DNA of 64,000 bases, taken from positions 2,513,748 to 2,577,747 of the forward strand of contig NC_092861.1 of NCBI RefSeq assembly GCF_032062135.1, read 5' to 3'. How positions within the stretch are numbered: position 1 is the stretch's first letter; each line of letters begins with the position of its first letter. This document shows positions 1 to 12,401 of this stretch, piece by piece. The notes under the pieces are model-generated. The model made no database searches. It was not told the origin of the DNA and worked only from the letters and a program-made list of their open reading frames with translations. Made by a program: the position numbers and the translations under genes. This stretch comes from Pyxicephalus adspersus (Eukaryota; Chordata; Amphibia; Anura; Pyxicephalidae).

Positions 1-1235
1 CAGAGCTGTGGATATCGCAATTATAGCCGGGGCTCCCTGAAGATCTGAAGGTTATTTCAAGGGTCCCATGTTAAAAAAAAAAAAGCTCCAGAGAGACCAC
101 TGCTTCCAAATAGAGAGCCAGGGTTCCTGTCTCTGCACCATGCTGGTTAGGAAATAACTTGCTAGTCACATGACTATAGACTTTGTACAGCGCTGCGTAG
201 AATGTCAGCGCTATATAATAATATTAATTAATGTTACCATTTACTTATTACCTTTTCCAGCTGTGAGTTCCCATCTTTTGATACCCATCCGGGCAGCTTA
301 GCAAGGCGTGTGCTGGGAAAATAAAATAAAATACCATATAAACCCTTGATTCACGCTTATTTCATCTTTATACGTTAGAATCCAGGTATTTAGATTTGTG
401 GCAGGTTATGGCCGTCTATACCGGGCCGGGGTTACCGGGGGTTAATTGTCGTTAAACAATTAGTGGGAGAGAAGAGTAATCTGCTATTAAATCCTTCACA
501 TGTAATAATGCTCTGTGCCTGGACCCGTCATTCCCGGGGAATTTATAGCACGGCCGCAGTCACCACTGATTGATGAACATTCTACAAGAGGAATATGGAG
601 AAGAAATGGACGGAATGTAATGGCCATCGCTGGGAAGGTCCTAAATATCACCATTTATTATTTTCTTTGGTGAAGAACAACGTGATCTAACGGGAAAGAT
701 GAATATTGTGTTACCGTGAGGAATAGTTACCGTGTATCTAAACCCAAGGACACAAATGTCGTGTGCCAGTCATTGGGGTGTGTGCTGTTCATAGAAATAA
801 ATGTATGAAGGGCAATAGGGCAAGAGTGTAGGGGACCCTCGCTCCTAATAATGAGTGCATGGAGCGGGAGCACCCCGCTGTGCTCCCCTCCCTTGACTTA
901 TAGCAATCGTTCCTGGTCGTCATTCATGAACCCGTTGTGACCGATCCATGGACGACGTCGGGAGACCCCTGCACATGCTAGAACCGATCCTTGGCACCTA
1001 CCTGTGCACCAGAGGCAGGGGGAGGAAGTTCAGGACGGACGTCATATCCAGACCGCAGTCCAACATGATGGTGGAAGACTTGAACTTCAGGATATTGCAT
1101 GGCAGGGTGGGGTGACCGGAGAGACAGTACTGCAAGAGATAGGTCAGAGAATCTCAGGACCAACACACACAGAAAATATTTACCAGGGGCCACTGAATAG
1201 CAGAGACTGCAGATTGTACAGGAGACGGTCAGAGA
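1..1235. other. Non-coding, repeat fragments
   Basis: 1-90 resembles in reverse complement the hAT-like repeat at 11262-11530 (shared CCCTTGAAATAAC / GTTATTTCAAGGG). 160-236 is a V-SINE tail (TTTGTACAGCGCTGCGTA, then GCGCTATATAA). 850-1000 resembles the GC-rich interior of the MITE at 52445-52748 (GATCCATGGACGACG versus GATCCACGGACGATG). The short ORFs around 978-1312 have no recognisable protein content. Confidence 0.5.
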
Positions 1236-1401
1236 CTTGTCATATATATGTATGTGTGTGTATTGGAGTTACTTATGTTACTATTACACTATACAACTAT
1301 AATGATCAGTAATATCACAAAGCTTGCCAGTTGTGTGTCTGGAGGCTGCTGATGTTATTATTATTACTCCTGTAATGATTAGTATTATTATACAACTTGT
1401 C

Positions 1402-1433
<32 letters not shown>

Positions 1434-2715
1434 TTTGGAGTTACTATTGTTATTATTACATTATACTGCTATAATGATCAGTAATATCACAACAATTGCT
1501 GTCAGTTGTGTGTCTGGAGGCTGCTGATGTTATTAATATTACTTCTGTAATGATTAGTATTATACAACTTGTCATATATATGTATGTGTGTGTATTGGAG
1601 TTACTTATGTTACTATTACATTATACTGCTATAATGATCAGTAATATCACAACGATTGCTGTCAGTTGTGTGTCTGGAGGCTGCTGATATTATTATTACT
1701 CCTGTAATCATTAGTATTACTATACAACTTGTCTTATATAATTATGTGTGTGTGTGTGTGTGTGTGTTTTGGAGTTACTATTGTTATTATTACACTATAC
1801 AACTATAATGATCAGTAATATCACAACCATTGCTGCCAGTTGTGTGTCTGGAGGCTGCTGATGTTATTATTACTTCTGTAATCATTAGTATTATTATACA
1901 ACTTGTCATATATATGTATGTGTGTGTATTGGAGTTACTATTGTTATTATTACATTATACTGCTATAATGATCAGTAATATCACAACGATTGCTGCCAGT
2001 TGTGTGTCTGCAGGCTGCTGATGTTATTATTATTACTTCTGTAATGATTAGTATTATTATNNNNNNNNNNNNNNNNNNNNNNNNNNNNNNNNNNNNNNNN
2101 NNNNNNNNNNNNNNNNNNNNNNNNNNNNNNNNNNNNNNNNNNNNNNNNNNNNNNNNNNNNNNNNNNNNNNNNNNNNNNNNNNNNNNNNNNNNNNNNNNNN
2201 NNNNNNNNNNNNNNNNNNNNNNNNNNNNNNNNNNNNNNNNNNNNNNNNNNNNNNNNNNNNNNNNNNNNNNNNNNNNNNNNNNNNNNNNNNNNNNNNNNNN
2301 NNNNNNNNNNNNNNNNNNNNNNNNNNNNNNNNNNNNNNNNNNNNNNNNNNNNNNNNNNNNNNNNNNNNNNNNNNNNNNNNNNNNNNNNNNNNNNNNNNNN
2401 NNNNNNNNNNNNNNNNNNNNNNNNNNNNNNNNNNNNNNNNNNNNNNNNNNNNNNNNNNNNNNNNNNNNNNNNNNNNNNNNNNNNNNNNNNNNNNNNNNNN
2501 NNNNNNNNNNNNNNNNNNNNNNNNNNNNNNNNNNNNNNNNNNNNNNNNNNNNNNNNNNNNNNNNNNNNNNNNNNNNNNNNNNNNTTGTCATATATATGTA
2601 TGTGTGTGTATTGGAGTTACTTATGTTACTATTACACTATACAACTATAATGATCAGTAATATCACAAAGCTTGCCAGTCGTGTGTCTGCAGACTCTGAC
2701 ATTTCTATTCTGTAA
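1236..2715 (+). repeat. Tandem satellite, 160-174-bp unit with internal (TG)n
   Basis: The phrase CTTGTCATATATATGTATG or close variants recurs at 1236, 1396, 1568, 1728, 1902 and again at 2584 after the gap. Spacings of 160, 172, 160 and 174 bp alternate, so the array may be a dimer of about 333 bp. Each unit has GATCAGTAATATCACAA and TGTGTCTGGAGGCTGCTGAT landmarks. The last unit decays after 2680. The tandem look-alike ORFs here (Ile/Val/Cys-rich) are products of the array. Confidence 0.9.
2061..2584. other. Assembly gap (524 N) inside the satellite
   Basis: Run of N flanked on both sides by the same satellite unit. Confidence 0.99.
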
Positions 2716-4470
2716 TAATTTGTATAGAACATGTGAGAAGGTGTTGTATTTGTGACGTGTGTGTACTTCATACTACTTGTGTACCTCTCTCGGGATCTCA
2801 TCACATCCGCCAGCCGTGTGTCTGCTGACTTGTAGTAGTAATAGCATTGTATCGCGGCTTTCACACATCCTGCGGCCTCCTGAGCCCGTTTAGGGCCCGC
2901 TGACCTCCCCGCGTACTATTCCCGCGTATCTGAAGGCTCCTGGAGACAATCTTGCTGTTATTATTAATCTGGAGACTGCGCTAGTACTGCTCTGACACCA
3001 TTATCATCCTTCCCAGACATTGGCAAAGTATTGAGGTATTAGTAACGCTGCTGATATATTCACATTGCATCCATGGTGAGTACACAATCATCATTTGTGG
3101 GTCAGAAGGGTAATGGGTACAATGTTGGGGGTCTGCTACTGTCACCCGATGATTTTTAGATTTAAAAGCTTGTTCTTTGGTGGCAACCTTTATATTATTG
3201 CACCCAATTGTAACGATATTCCTTTTACTTATTATATTAAATTTAGGATATAGATAACTCATTGCACATTGATTCCCTTTCATCCTGAACTTGTCCTCAA
3301 ACCAGAATATCGGTTCTGCACAGATATTAATTCTTCTTTATTTATTCTGCGGAATAACTTATCACAGGATACCTATCCTTCATCTCATGCTTGCTGAATA
3401 AATCTATAGCTGTCCTTTACATACATTAACATTCACACAATCTTTCATACTGTACAATTTTCTTTTATCACTTTACCAACTGTTGCTTGACAAACCAAAC
3501 AATTGTACGTTGCTAATGAAGATTATTTTTCCTTGATTTGTTAACTATAAATAAGAATTGTGTATTGATATGTAAGTTGTACGATACAATCACACATCTG
3601 CTGTGTGTGTACTTTGTGTGTTTGTGATTGACCCTTGAATTGTTGTATAGCTGTCATGGGATGATGATTATTACATACGGACGTATCTATCCCATACTAA
3701 TACTGTACGTAGAAATGATCGCTTTGCTGGCATGTGTTGTGTTACGTGATAATATTATTTCATATCTCTCTGATATATTATAAGACTATAATATTCTCAC
3801 CGTTATTCATATTTGCATTATAGCTCTCACACATTCTCCAGATATTGATGAATTTATAAAGTAGTCTTCCAGTAAAATATCTCTCCATGCCAGTCCTATC
3901 TTACCGTAATGTAAACCGAGGTGCGTCTTTATTTTCCCGAAGATTTCTATCGCCCGCCAATACTTTGATATTACAAGCACATACCTACCTGCAGGTATCA
4001 TGTCTGTCAGGAGCCGTTTGTCATAGGCTGTCATCTTGCGGCATAACCATTTAGGAAACCGAGACTAATTGCCCAATCTCTTATTTCCCAGGTACGCAGA
4101 ATAGCTGAACGCTGATCGCTTTCTTTTCGTTCACCAATTCCTCAGTGTTTTGATTTGTTGTTCACATTCAGTGCAACTTTTGTGTTCTGTAGCTGACTTT
4201 TCTCTTCGGTCTGCTAGCTTATAAGGATGCTGAGTTATTGTAGTTCTAGAAGTTAAGACCTAGATCTCAGATGTATGTTTTTATGTATAGACGTCCTTAT
4301 CATATCTGAATTCGCTGGAATTCTGTCTGAGGATAAAGATCAGCAAGTGTTTAGCAAGACATTAAGCATATAGCTGCATTTGGGTAACTAGCGTGCAGGT
4401 TGTTGCCCTTATAGCAGGATAAGTGTGTTACAGCTGGTCGGATTGTAGTGTAGTGTATGTGTATATACAC
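2716..4470. other. Non-coding, no recognised feature
   Basis: AT-rich single-copy-looking sequence without a convincing exon or repeat. Confidence 0.5.
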
Positions 4471-4477
4471 AATATAT

Positions 4478-4615
4478 ATATAATTAATAGTAAATAGATT
4501 TATATAGCGCCAACATATCACACATTAAATAGGGGTTGCAAATGACAGACACAGGAGGAGGAGAGGAACCTGACCCGAAGAGCTAACAATCTAAGGAGCT
4601 TTAAAGCCAATCATT
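4478..4615 (-). repeat. L2-like LINE 3' tail
   Basis: Reverse complement of the tail shared by the LINE copies: ATATAGCGCCAACATAT, AATAGGGGTTGCAAATGACA, then GGAGGAGGAGAGGA and an AAGAGCTAACAATCTAA block. Confidence 0.75.
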
Positions 4616-4719
4616 GCAGACGCATACTTACTAGACTTTCATTGTACATATTTTTATTTTCTAATTCTTTATAAGTTGTGATGTGGCAAAAGCTGCCGTG
4701 AAAAATGGTCCATTGTTAA

Positions 4720-5165
4720 TATTATTACACGTTATTTTTATAGCACCGACATAATACGCAGCGCTGTACAAAGCCCATAGTCAGGTCATTAGTTGTCCCT
4801 CAAAGGAGCTTCCAATCTACAGACCCTACCATAGTCATATGTTATTAATAAGGTCAATTTTAGGAGAAGCCAAATAACCTGACTGCATGTTTTTGGAATG
4901 TGGGAGAAAACCCACGCAGACACGGGGAGAACCTGCAAACTCCATGCAGAAAGCAGGGTTCTCCCCAGGCCCTTTTAGCTGGGCGCACCACCCGGCACTT
5001 TTCAGCACATAACCGGCTGTTTTTTGGTGGTTACTAAAGAGTTTGGTCACAATACAGGGGCTGCCACCCACCTACAATTTCTTCTCACGTTGACGCTGAT
5101 GGTGTCCTGGCCGGGATTCGAACCTGGGACCCGGCGCTGCAAAGGCCGGAGTGCTGCCCACGGTG
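4720..5165 (-). mobile_element. V-SINE, interrupted by a 166-bp family element
   Basis: From the left: the AT-rich tail with CAGCGCTGTACAAAG, the V-domain (CATGTTTTTGGAATGTGGGA, ACACGGGGAGAACCTGCAAA), a nested CAGTG-family copy at 4954-5090, and the tRNA-like head (GGGATTCGAACCTGGGA; minus-strand B box TTCGAATCC). Confidence 0.8.
4954..5090 (-). mobile_element. 166-bp CAGTG-family element, truncated
   Basis: GGGTTCTCCCCAGGCCCTTT...CACCACCCGGCACTTTTCAG...GGTGGTTACTAAAGAGTT, inserted in the V-SINE. The GGGTTGAGCACTG end is missing. Confidence 0.75.
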
Positions 5166-6581
5166 GCTCAGTAGTTAGAGAAAATGCTCCTAGTTGAAGG
5201 ATAATGGTTGGTAGAAATCTGAGGTTATAGCAAAGCTTCCTCAGGAAAACAACAGTCGCTGCGCTTACAGGAGGTCTGCAATGGCAGCCTCCGAATTTCT
5301 CTTAGGAAGGGTTCAAAGGAAAGTCGTCTCCCTATTAAAGAGTCGTTGTCTTTGCTGATTCTTCCTTTGTGCTGGATTCTCCAGTGACTGTCCCCGGACC
5401 CTCCAATGTATCCCACATAGTCCATAGGCCCTGAATTCCCAGCATTCTATTGGGGTCAGTGCACACAAGCTGCCAATTTCGTGTGCAATCAATTTCCTGA
5501 TAAAGCGATCAGTCCGACTTTCTAAAACTTTGCTCACTTACAATATTCTTCTGGGATAGGAAGCGGTTCAAGTTGCATTGGAATGTGTTGCATGATTGTG
5601 CGTTCACTTCAAATCTAAATCAAGGATCCAAAGTGAAAGCTCATGTGAACTGGGCCTGAGTCGTATCTAATGCAGGAACCCTTAATGTGTACATAAAGCA
5701 GAAACTTTTATTTGGAAAAACATTGGAACCCTTGTCTGTTCTCAGAGTTCTGTGGTGGAGATTATTCCTCACTTCCTGTTTACAGATTTCCCAGACAGGA
5801 AGTGAGGACAGATCTACAACAAAGACAGAAAGAAGAGTTCTAACATTACTGATTCGAACCTGGGACCCGGCGCTGCAAAGGCCGGAGTGCTGCCCACGGT
5901 GGCTCAGTAGTTAGAGAAAATGCTCCTAGTTGAAGGATAATGGTTGGTAGAAATCTGAGGTTATAGCAAAGCTTCCTCAGGAAAACAACAGTCGCTGCGC
6001 TTACAGGAGGTCTGCAATGGCAGCCTCCGAATTTCTCTTAGGAAGGGTTCAAAGGAAAGTCGTCTCCCTATTAAAGAGTCGTTGTCTTTGCTGATTCTTC
6101 CTTTGTGCTGGATTCTCCAGTGACTGTCCCCGGACCCTCCAATGTATCCCACATAGTCCATAGGCCCTGAATTCCCAGCATTCTATTGGGGTCAGTGCAC
6201 ACTAGCTGCCAATTTCGTGTGCAATCAATTTCCTGATAAAGCGATCCGTCCGACTTTCTAAAACTTTGCTCACTTACAATATTCTTCTGGGATAGGAAGC
6301 GGTTCAAGTTGGAATTGGTTGAATCATTGTGCGTTCACTTCAAATCTAAATCAAGGATCCAAAGTGAAAGCTCATGTGAACTGGGCCCGAGTCGTATCTA
6401 ATGCAGGAACCCCTAATGTGTACATAAAGCAGAAACTTTTATTTGGAAAAACATTGGAACCCTTGTCTGTTCTCAGAGTTCTGTGGTGGAGATTATTCCT
6501 CACTTCCTGTTTACAGATTTCCCAGACAGGAAGTGAGGACAGATCTACAACAAAGACAGAAAGAAGAGTTCTAACATTACT
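5115..6581. repeat. Tandem duplication, two 731-736-bp units
   Basis: Unit 1 is 5115-5850 and unit 2 is 5851-6581. Both start GATTCGAACCTGGGACCCGG and end TAACATTACT, offset 736 bp. They are nearly identical. The largest difference is a short rearranged stretch after AAGCGGTTCAAGTTG (about 5572 versus 6307). The left part of each unit is V-SINE head sequence. The small reading frames seen twice (5225-5425 and 5961-6161 on the minus strand) are simply copies and have no known domain. Confidence 0.92.
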
Positions 6582-6875
6582 AAACATTTTCAAATATATA
6601 TTTTATTTGGCAAAACTTGGAAATTAAAGGTATCAATCTTCCTCCTAATTAGTTAGAAGTACTGCCGCCCTAATTAGATTGGTAGGATGCAAGAATCTCT
6701 CAAAAGAAGAAAGTAAAAGGAGCTCTGGGTGATAATCAAAGTGAATAATACAGCAAAAACAATTAGACAGCCACATACAATATTTAGGAGTGGTATCGCA
6801 TTAGTATTTCATGGGGTAAAGGACCAATCAATTACATCCCTAATTATTCAAACGGGGGTCAGGTTAACGTCTATG

Positions 6876-7041
6876 CAGTGTTTAAACTAGAAATTTTTTA
6901 GGCCGGGTGGGAAGAAGCTATAGGTGGGTGGCAGCCCCTGTATTGTCACCCAACTCTTCAGTAACCACCCAAAAAAAGCCGGGTTTTTACTGAAAAGTGC
7001 CGGGTGGTGCACCCAGCTAAATGTGTCTGGGGAGAACACTG
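6876..7041 (+). mobile_element. 166-bp CAGTG-family element, full length with 5-bp target duplication
   Basis: Begins CAGTGTTTAAACTAG and ends GGGGAGAACACTG. Flanked by CTATG at 6871-6875 and CTATG at 7042-7046. The interior carries GTGCCGGGTGGTGCACCCAG. Confidence 0.85.
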
Positions 7042-7099
7042 CTATGGCTGACGCGTTTCACTATATGGCTTCCTCAGGGGATTTGTTGAGAATGTTATG

Positions 7100-8370
7100 A
7101 CTCTATGTAATAAGACTGTGTGGTACACTAAGCAAAGGATACAAATTGTAACAAAATAATAATCATAACAAAGGGATCAACAAAAATATTGATTAAAGGC
7201 TGAGGTGGAATCACAAAAGTGAACATATGTTGAATTGTTGTGTATGTCAGATTTCTGTGTGTTGATCCTTGGTAGGTTCTGAGTTACTAGTTTGTAACAT
7301 TATGTTTAGGAAAGTTGTGTTATACTTTTATGATTTACTTTAAAAGGTTTATGGCAGCAACGCAATGAATAACAAACCGCTTGTAGTTTTTTTATTGTTC
7401 CTAATTGCACCTAATGTATACAAAATACAACGAAAGATCTGATGAAGGTGCGGCTGTGACTTCTCCTGCGATCCCTTCACACGTCTGATGTTATACATTT
7501 TTATCTCTTGCTAATTAGCTCATCATAAATCACTGGTGCATGTTCTTGGCTCTGGATTGTTCCTCCTGAATTAAAACGATGACCCGTCTCATTCCCCTGC
7601 TAATATTTCTCTACATTTTATCGATTTAAATACATTTTATATTACGTAGAAATCAGAAGGAAGTGTAAGAACAGCTCCGTTCATGTAGAATTGTTGTATC
7701 TGTTCCTTGTAGAAAGAGATGTGGGGAATATAAGAAACAAATCCTACTAATAGATATTCAAGGAAGACCATGCAGTAACTTGGGATGAATAAATGTCACA
7801 ATATACAGCAACAATATGATTTTTCATATAAGCTTTGCCCATGGAATATAAAATCCATACTTGTACTGGGGTCAGGAGAATTTAGGAAGCATTTTGTTAC
7901 TCTGTATATTTTATTCTGGTAACGTGTAAGGGGCAGATCTGTGTCTGAAATCCGTGACGGCGAGCTTTGTATGACCGGCTCATCTCTAATCTGGTATCTT
8001 GGTCCAACTATGCAGAGCAGAACTCAGAATTCTCCTGACAAGTATTATATATATGAAGCATATTGTTAGCACAACATTCTCTCTAGGCAATCATTCCTTT
8101 CCCCATACGTTCCTGTTGTTCAGAAGATATATTTGATGAAGGAAAAATAATCTATAAATTCAGTAATGTATGAATATGAAGCCAAAATAAATCCTTTTCT
8201 TCTTGCTTTACCATGCGGTGTTTATGCTGGGCCTAATAATAAATATTGATATCTCTGCTTTAGTGCAGTTCAGTCATTAGTTCCTGTAACAGTGCCTGGG
8301 ATTGGGACACATCAGCAAAGATTGCATGGGATTGAAATTGGGCATTTGGTCATTGAAATGGGATTGGTCA
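7100..8370. other. Non-coding, no recognised feature
   Basis: AT-rich sequence without an exon-like or repeat signature I can name. Confidence 0.45.
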
Positions 8371-8372
8371 TT

Positions 8373-9115
8373 GGGCAGCACGGAGGCTCAGAGGTTAGCA
8401 CTTACCGTATTTTTTGCCGTATAAGACGCTCCGGAATATAAGACGCACCCAGTTTTAAAGGAGGAAAATCTAGAAAAAAAAGATTCTGAAAGATTNNNNN
8501 NNNNNNNNNNNNNNNNNNNNNNNNNNNNNNNNNNNNNNNNNNNNNNNNNNNNNNNNNNNNNNNNNNNNNNNNNNNNNNNNNNNNNNNNNNNNNNNNNNNN
8601 NNNNNNNNNNNNNNNNNNNNNNNNNNNNNNNNNNNNNNNNNNNNNNNNNNNNNNNNNNNNNNNNNNNNNNNNNNNNNNNNNNNNNNNNNNNNNNNNNNNN
8701 NNNNNNNNNNNNNNNNNNNNNNNNNNNNNNNNNNNNNNNNNNNNNNNNNNNNNNNNNNNNNNNNNNNNNNNNNNNNNNNNNNNNNNNNNNNNNNNNNNNN
8801 NNNNNNNNNNNNNNNNNNNNNNNNNNNNNNNNNNNNNNNNNNNNNNNNNNNNNNNNNNNNNNNNNNNNNNNNNNNNNNNNNNNNNNNNNNNNNNNNNNNN
8901 NNNNNNNNNNNNNNNNNNNNNNNNNNNNNNNNNNNNNNNNNNNNNNNCATTCCAAAAACATGCAGCTAGGATAATTGTCTTCCCCTCAAAATTGCCCTTA
9001 GACTGTTTTAAAGAAATATGACTGAGGTAGGGACATTGTGAGGGAGAGCTAGTAACATATGGACTCGGGATTTTCTACAACGCTGTGTAATATGTAAATA
9101 CTTGATTATAATAAT
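8373..9115 (+). mobile_element. V-SINE split by another repeat and by a gap
   Basis: Head GGGCAGCACGGAGGCTCAGA at 8373. It is then interrupted by an element containing TATAAGACGCTCCGG and TATAAGACGCACCC (8403-8495). After the gap the SINE resumes at CATTCCAAAAACATGCAGCT and runs to the tail ACGCTGTGTAATATG near 9100. Confidence 0.7.
8496..8947. other. Assembly gap (452 N)
   Basis: Run of N inside an interrupted V-SINE. Confidence 0.99.
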
Positions 9116-9454
9116 ATTTGCATCTTTCAGCCTCAAACACTAATGCCATGGCACATAAGAACTGGTTGACCTATCATGCTTTGGGATTGTTGGAGAGTCT
9201 TGTGAGCCATGGTGATGCTCATTCTATGGCAGGTGCTTGCTCCATGTTCACATTGGCGCAGTTACCACTTCCTCTCAGGAGGCACCACATGTAGCTTCCC
9301 CCGGCGGCAGCTCCATAGAGAATGAATGGGCACTGGGGTGAACAATACAAATATTATGCAGATGTTAGTGCTATGGAGCGAGTGACCGGAGGAGCTGCAC
9401 AGTATCGCGAGATCCCAGGGCATTAAAGATGAGTGGTAACATTTTTCAAGCTGT

Positions 9455-9546
9455 TAGCAGGTGGCTGCCCTGTATTATGATCTCTTCAGTATCCAGCTGG
9501 TTGCTTACGGGCGGTGCGCCCAGCTGAATGGGACTGGGGAGAACAC
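9455..9546 (+). mobile_element. 166-bp CAGTG-family fragment, degenerate
   Basis: GGTGGCTGCCCTGTATTATG, GGGCGGTGCGCCCAGCTGAA and GGGGAGAACACTAC; the left end is lost. Confidence 0.6.
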
Positions 9547-10621
9547 TACTTTGAGGTATGTTACATGGCTAGTATAGTGCTATGGAGTGTTTGCATTTGT
9601 TCCTAACCTTGTCCATTTATAGGAGTGCTGCCAATATGAACTGATTTCCTTTTCTAAATTTGTTCCTATGTCCTGGGATCAGTTTTAACCCCCACCATTG
9701 ACACGGAAGAGATGCTAAAGAAGAGGCGAGGTATGCAGGCAGCTATGATCACTTTGTTGTAAAACGACATTCTTTCTTTATTACATTCTTTCTTTATATC
9801 ATACCTGTTACCACCATGTTCTGGGTTTGCATCATTGCTGCCTCATAGATTGTCCCAGATCTGCAGATCAGTCTTTGTCTTCTATAAAATATTAGTCTGT
9901 GTGTCTGCCCTAACAAAAAGCTCTGATGGGTTATCATGCAGAAAAATTGCTCCGTTTTTTTGCTGTCTGGATGAAACGTGTGATTTTTTTTCTCTCTCTC
10001 AATACTTCCTGTGCTAAATTTGGCCTTGTCGTCATTCTCTCTTCATTTGGGTCACATTTGCACTGAGAAGTCCTTGAGATGCAGGGACACTTTGTACTTG
10101 CAAAGAGTTCCTTTAAAGCAGCCATGCAAGAACTGAATTATTAATGGATTTTATTTTCATTTTCTTTTGTTTTAAACAGTTCGAGTTGGTTTCAGGCCCG
10201 GATAATGCACGGATTATATCTTACTAGGGAATCGGGGGTTAATATTGGTTATATTGTGATAATGTTTGTACAAGTAAAGACAGATGTTTCCGCACTTCTG
10301 CATCCGTTATTGCTCAATATATTTTATATCCTGGCTGCAGATAGAGATCAGGGTAAAGCCCCACATGTGTACATTGTTGGGTATTGTTGAGCAACATAGC
10401 ATGATCGCCAGTGACCCGTTCAACCCAATTAAATAATAGCAGGAAAGATATTGCGGCTTATTTCCCGACGTGTGGAGGAAAATGAACATAGGTATCCAAT
10501 CCGGTGTGCAAGGCCAAAGTCTGTACCCCTTTGCCGCTTTCTTGCTTAGGTGCTGCTACCACCTTGCCAGCCTATCGAGGACTCCCACGGCAGCCCTAGC
10601 TAAAAGAATCGGCACCATCAC

Positions 10622-10775
10622 CAGTGTTCAACCCAGACATTTTTTTTAGGCGGTTGGAAGCCTCTGTAATATAACCCAACTCTTCTGTAACCACCCAAAA
10701 ACATCTAAAATGAAATGAAGTTAATGAAAAGTGCCGGGTGGTGCACCCAGCTAAACGGGGCTGTGGAGAACACGG
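10622..10775 (+). mobile_element. 166-bp CAGTG-family element
   Basis: CAGTGTTCAACCCAGACATT at the left, AAGTGCCGGGTGGTGCACCC inside, GGAGAACACGG at the right. The middle is altered. Confidence 0.75.
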
Positions 10776-11261
10776 TGCACATTTGTTAGCAGGCCGCTAG
10801 TACCACTTACTGCATCCCCTATTTATTCCCCATGAGGGCGCTATGTGTAGCTTCTCCCCATGTGGCAGCATTTCCTGATAAGAGGAATCGGTAATTGCAC
10901 CACAACCTCCCTGCCAGGATGAATAAGCTCTTAGCATCATTTTCCCGTGTCTTCTTTCCTCCTCTTCCCCTGGGTAGTATAGCTGGGCCTACCCTATGTC
11001 AGCTCTTGGGTCTAGCAGCCAATTACTAAGCATATACCCAGTCACATGACTAAGGGGATTGACAGCCCTGCTGTGTTAGTCATTTCAATGTTTTGGATAA
11101 GGAGGGAGCACTGGTGAAGCGAGTATGGGTCGGGGTGGAAAGGGGCTGTTTGTGCATAAGTCACAGGAAGAGTGTACAAAAAAGTAATTTTTTTTTCTAG
11201 ATATTACGTATGTATTTCGTTCTTTAAACCTTGAAGGTTTTATGCACCACAATAGACAATC

Positions 11262-11530
11262 TGTTCAGCATTTCTCGACCATAGGGGAACCCTTGAAATA
11301 ACTTCAGGGAACCCCGGCTATAAATACTATATCCACAGATCACAGTATATTAGCGTGGTGGTCAGTAGGAACAATTCCTCTTACATTCCTGGCCAGTGGG
11401 AAGAATGTCACCCTTATAGATAGCCAAACAGATCATTGCTGTCACTTATACTTACCTGAGAGGAAAAAGCTGCTCATTGCTTAAAGAACCCCCTGCAACC
11501 TCTGCAGCAACCCGGGTTGGTAAACTGCTC
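11262..11530 (+). mobile_element. Probable hAT-type MITE
   Basis: Starts CAGCATTTCTCGACCATAGG and ends AACCCGGGTTGGTAAACTG, the ends typical of hAT elements that begin CAGxxxTTCTCAACC. A reverse copy of its left part lies at 1-90. Confidence 0.5.
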
Positions 11531-11731
11531 CATCCAATAACTGTTTTGGAGGATGCAGAAAAGATTTTTCCCCCCTTTACATTATTATTGCTCTCCCTGT
11601 GGGCCATTTCTAATAGGACGAACCTAAAGCAAGAGTAGAAATGAAACCTAAAGGTGAGCCAGAGTAAAGTTGGGGTCTAACAGGTAGACCTAGCTGATGT
11701 ATTCCTAATATTCTTTTTTATGCTTTATGTG

Positions 11732-11812
11732 AGTGGTAACCCCCCAAAAACATCCGGGTGGTTACTGAAAAATGCTGGGTGGTGCGCCCACCTAAAAGGG
11801 CCTGGCGGGAAA
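11732..11812 (+). mobile_element. 166-bp CAGTG-family fragment
   Basis: ACATCCGGGTGGTTACTGAA and GGTGGTGCGCCCACCTAAAA; only the right half is present. Confidence 0.65.
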
Positions 11813-11948
11813 TATTTGGTTCCCCATAAGGCTGATAAAGCTGGCCTGTGGCTTCCAGACTAATGGGAATTTCTCCGGATCGAACCATTAGGCTGATTCT
11901 CGTTCCAGTGATTCAGATTATGATAGTTTTGCAATTAGAATGTTAAGG

Positions 11949-12115
11949 CAGTGTTCTCCCCGGCCCCTTTTAGCTGGGCGCACCACCCGGCACTTTTCAG
12001 CAGCCACCCGGCTATTTTTAAATGATTACTGAGTAGTTAGGTCACAATACAGGAGCTGCCACCCACCTACAATTTCATCCCACCCAGCTTATAAATACGT
12101 CTGGGCTGAGCTCTG
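11949..12115 (-). mobile_element. 166-bp CAGTG-family element, full length
   Basis: CAGTGTTCTCCCCGGCCCCT at the left and CTGGGCTGAGCTCTG at the right, 167 bp. The flanks (TAAGG/AAAGG) agree at four of five bases with a 5-bp target duplication. Confidence 0.85.
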
Positions 12116-12324
12116 AAAGGTGATATAGAGTAAAATATTCACACTGAATGAATGAGAAGGAAAATATTTGATATATGCAGAGCCCTGTTTATTCTTATAA
12201 CTTTGCATGGTATACAAACTATTATTGATTTTCCCTCCGGCCAGATCATACTGTCAGTGTTAGTGTAAACTTAATAACTGTTAGTTTCCTTGTATTGCCC
12301 CACTTATTCAATTTATTCTTATTA

Positions 12325-12380
12325 AACAGGATTTATATAGCGCCAACATATTATGCAGCGCTGTACATTACATTTAAAAT
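12325..12380 (-). repeat. L2-like LINE 3' tail fragment
   Basis: TTAAACAGGATTTATATAGC, then GCCAACATATTATGCAGCGC and TGTACATTA. Confidence 0.75.
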
Positions 12381-12401
12381 CCTATTATGGCTTCTTCATA
12401 T

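Noticed and set aside
1324..2021. Repeated 63-67-residue hydrophobic ORFs
   Set aside because: They are the satellite monomers read in one frame and lack any splice or promoter context.
5225..6307. Duplicated small ORFs as a gene family
   Set aside because: They are duplicate copies produced by the 736-bp tandem duplication; no recognisable domain and the sequence is partly SINE-derived.
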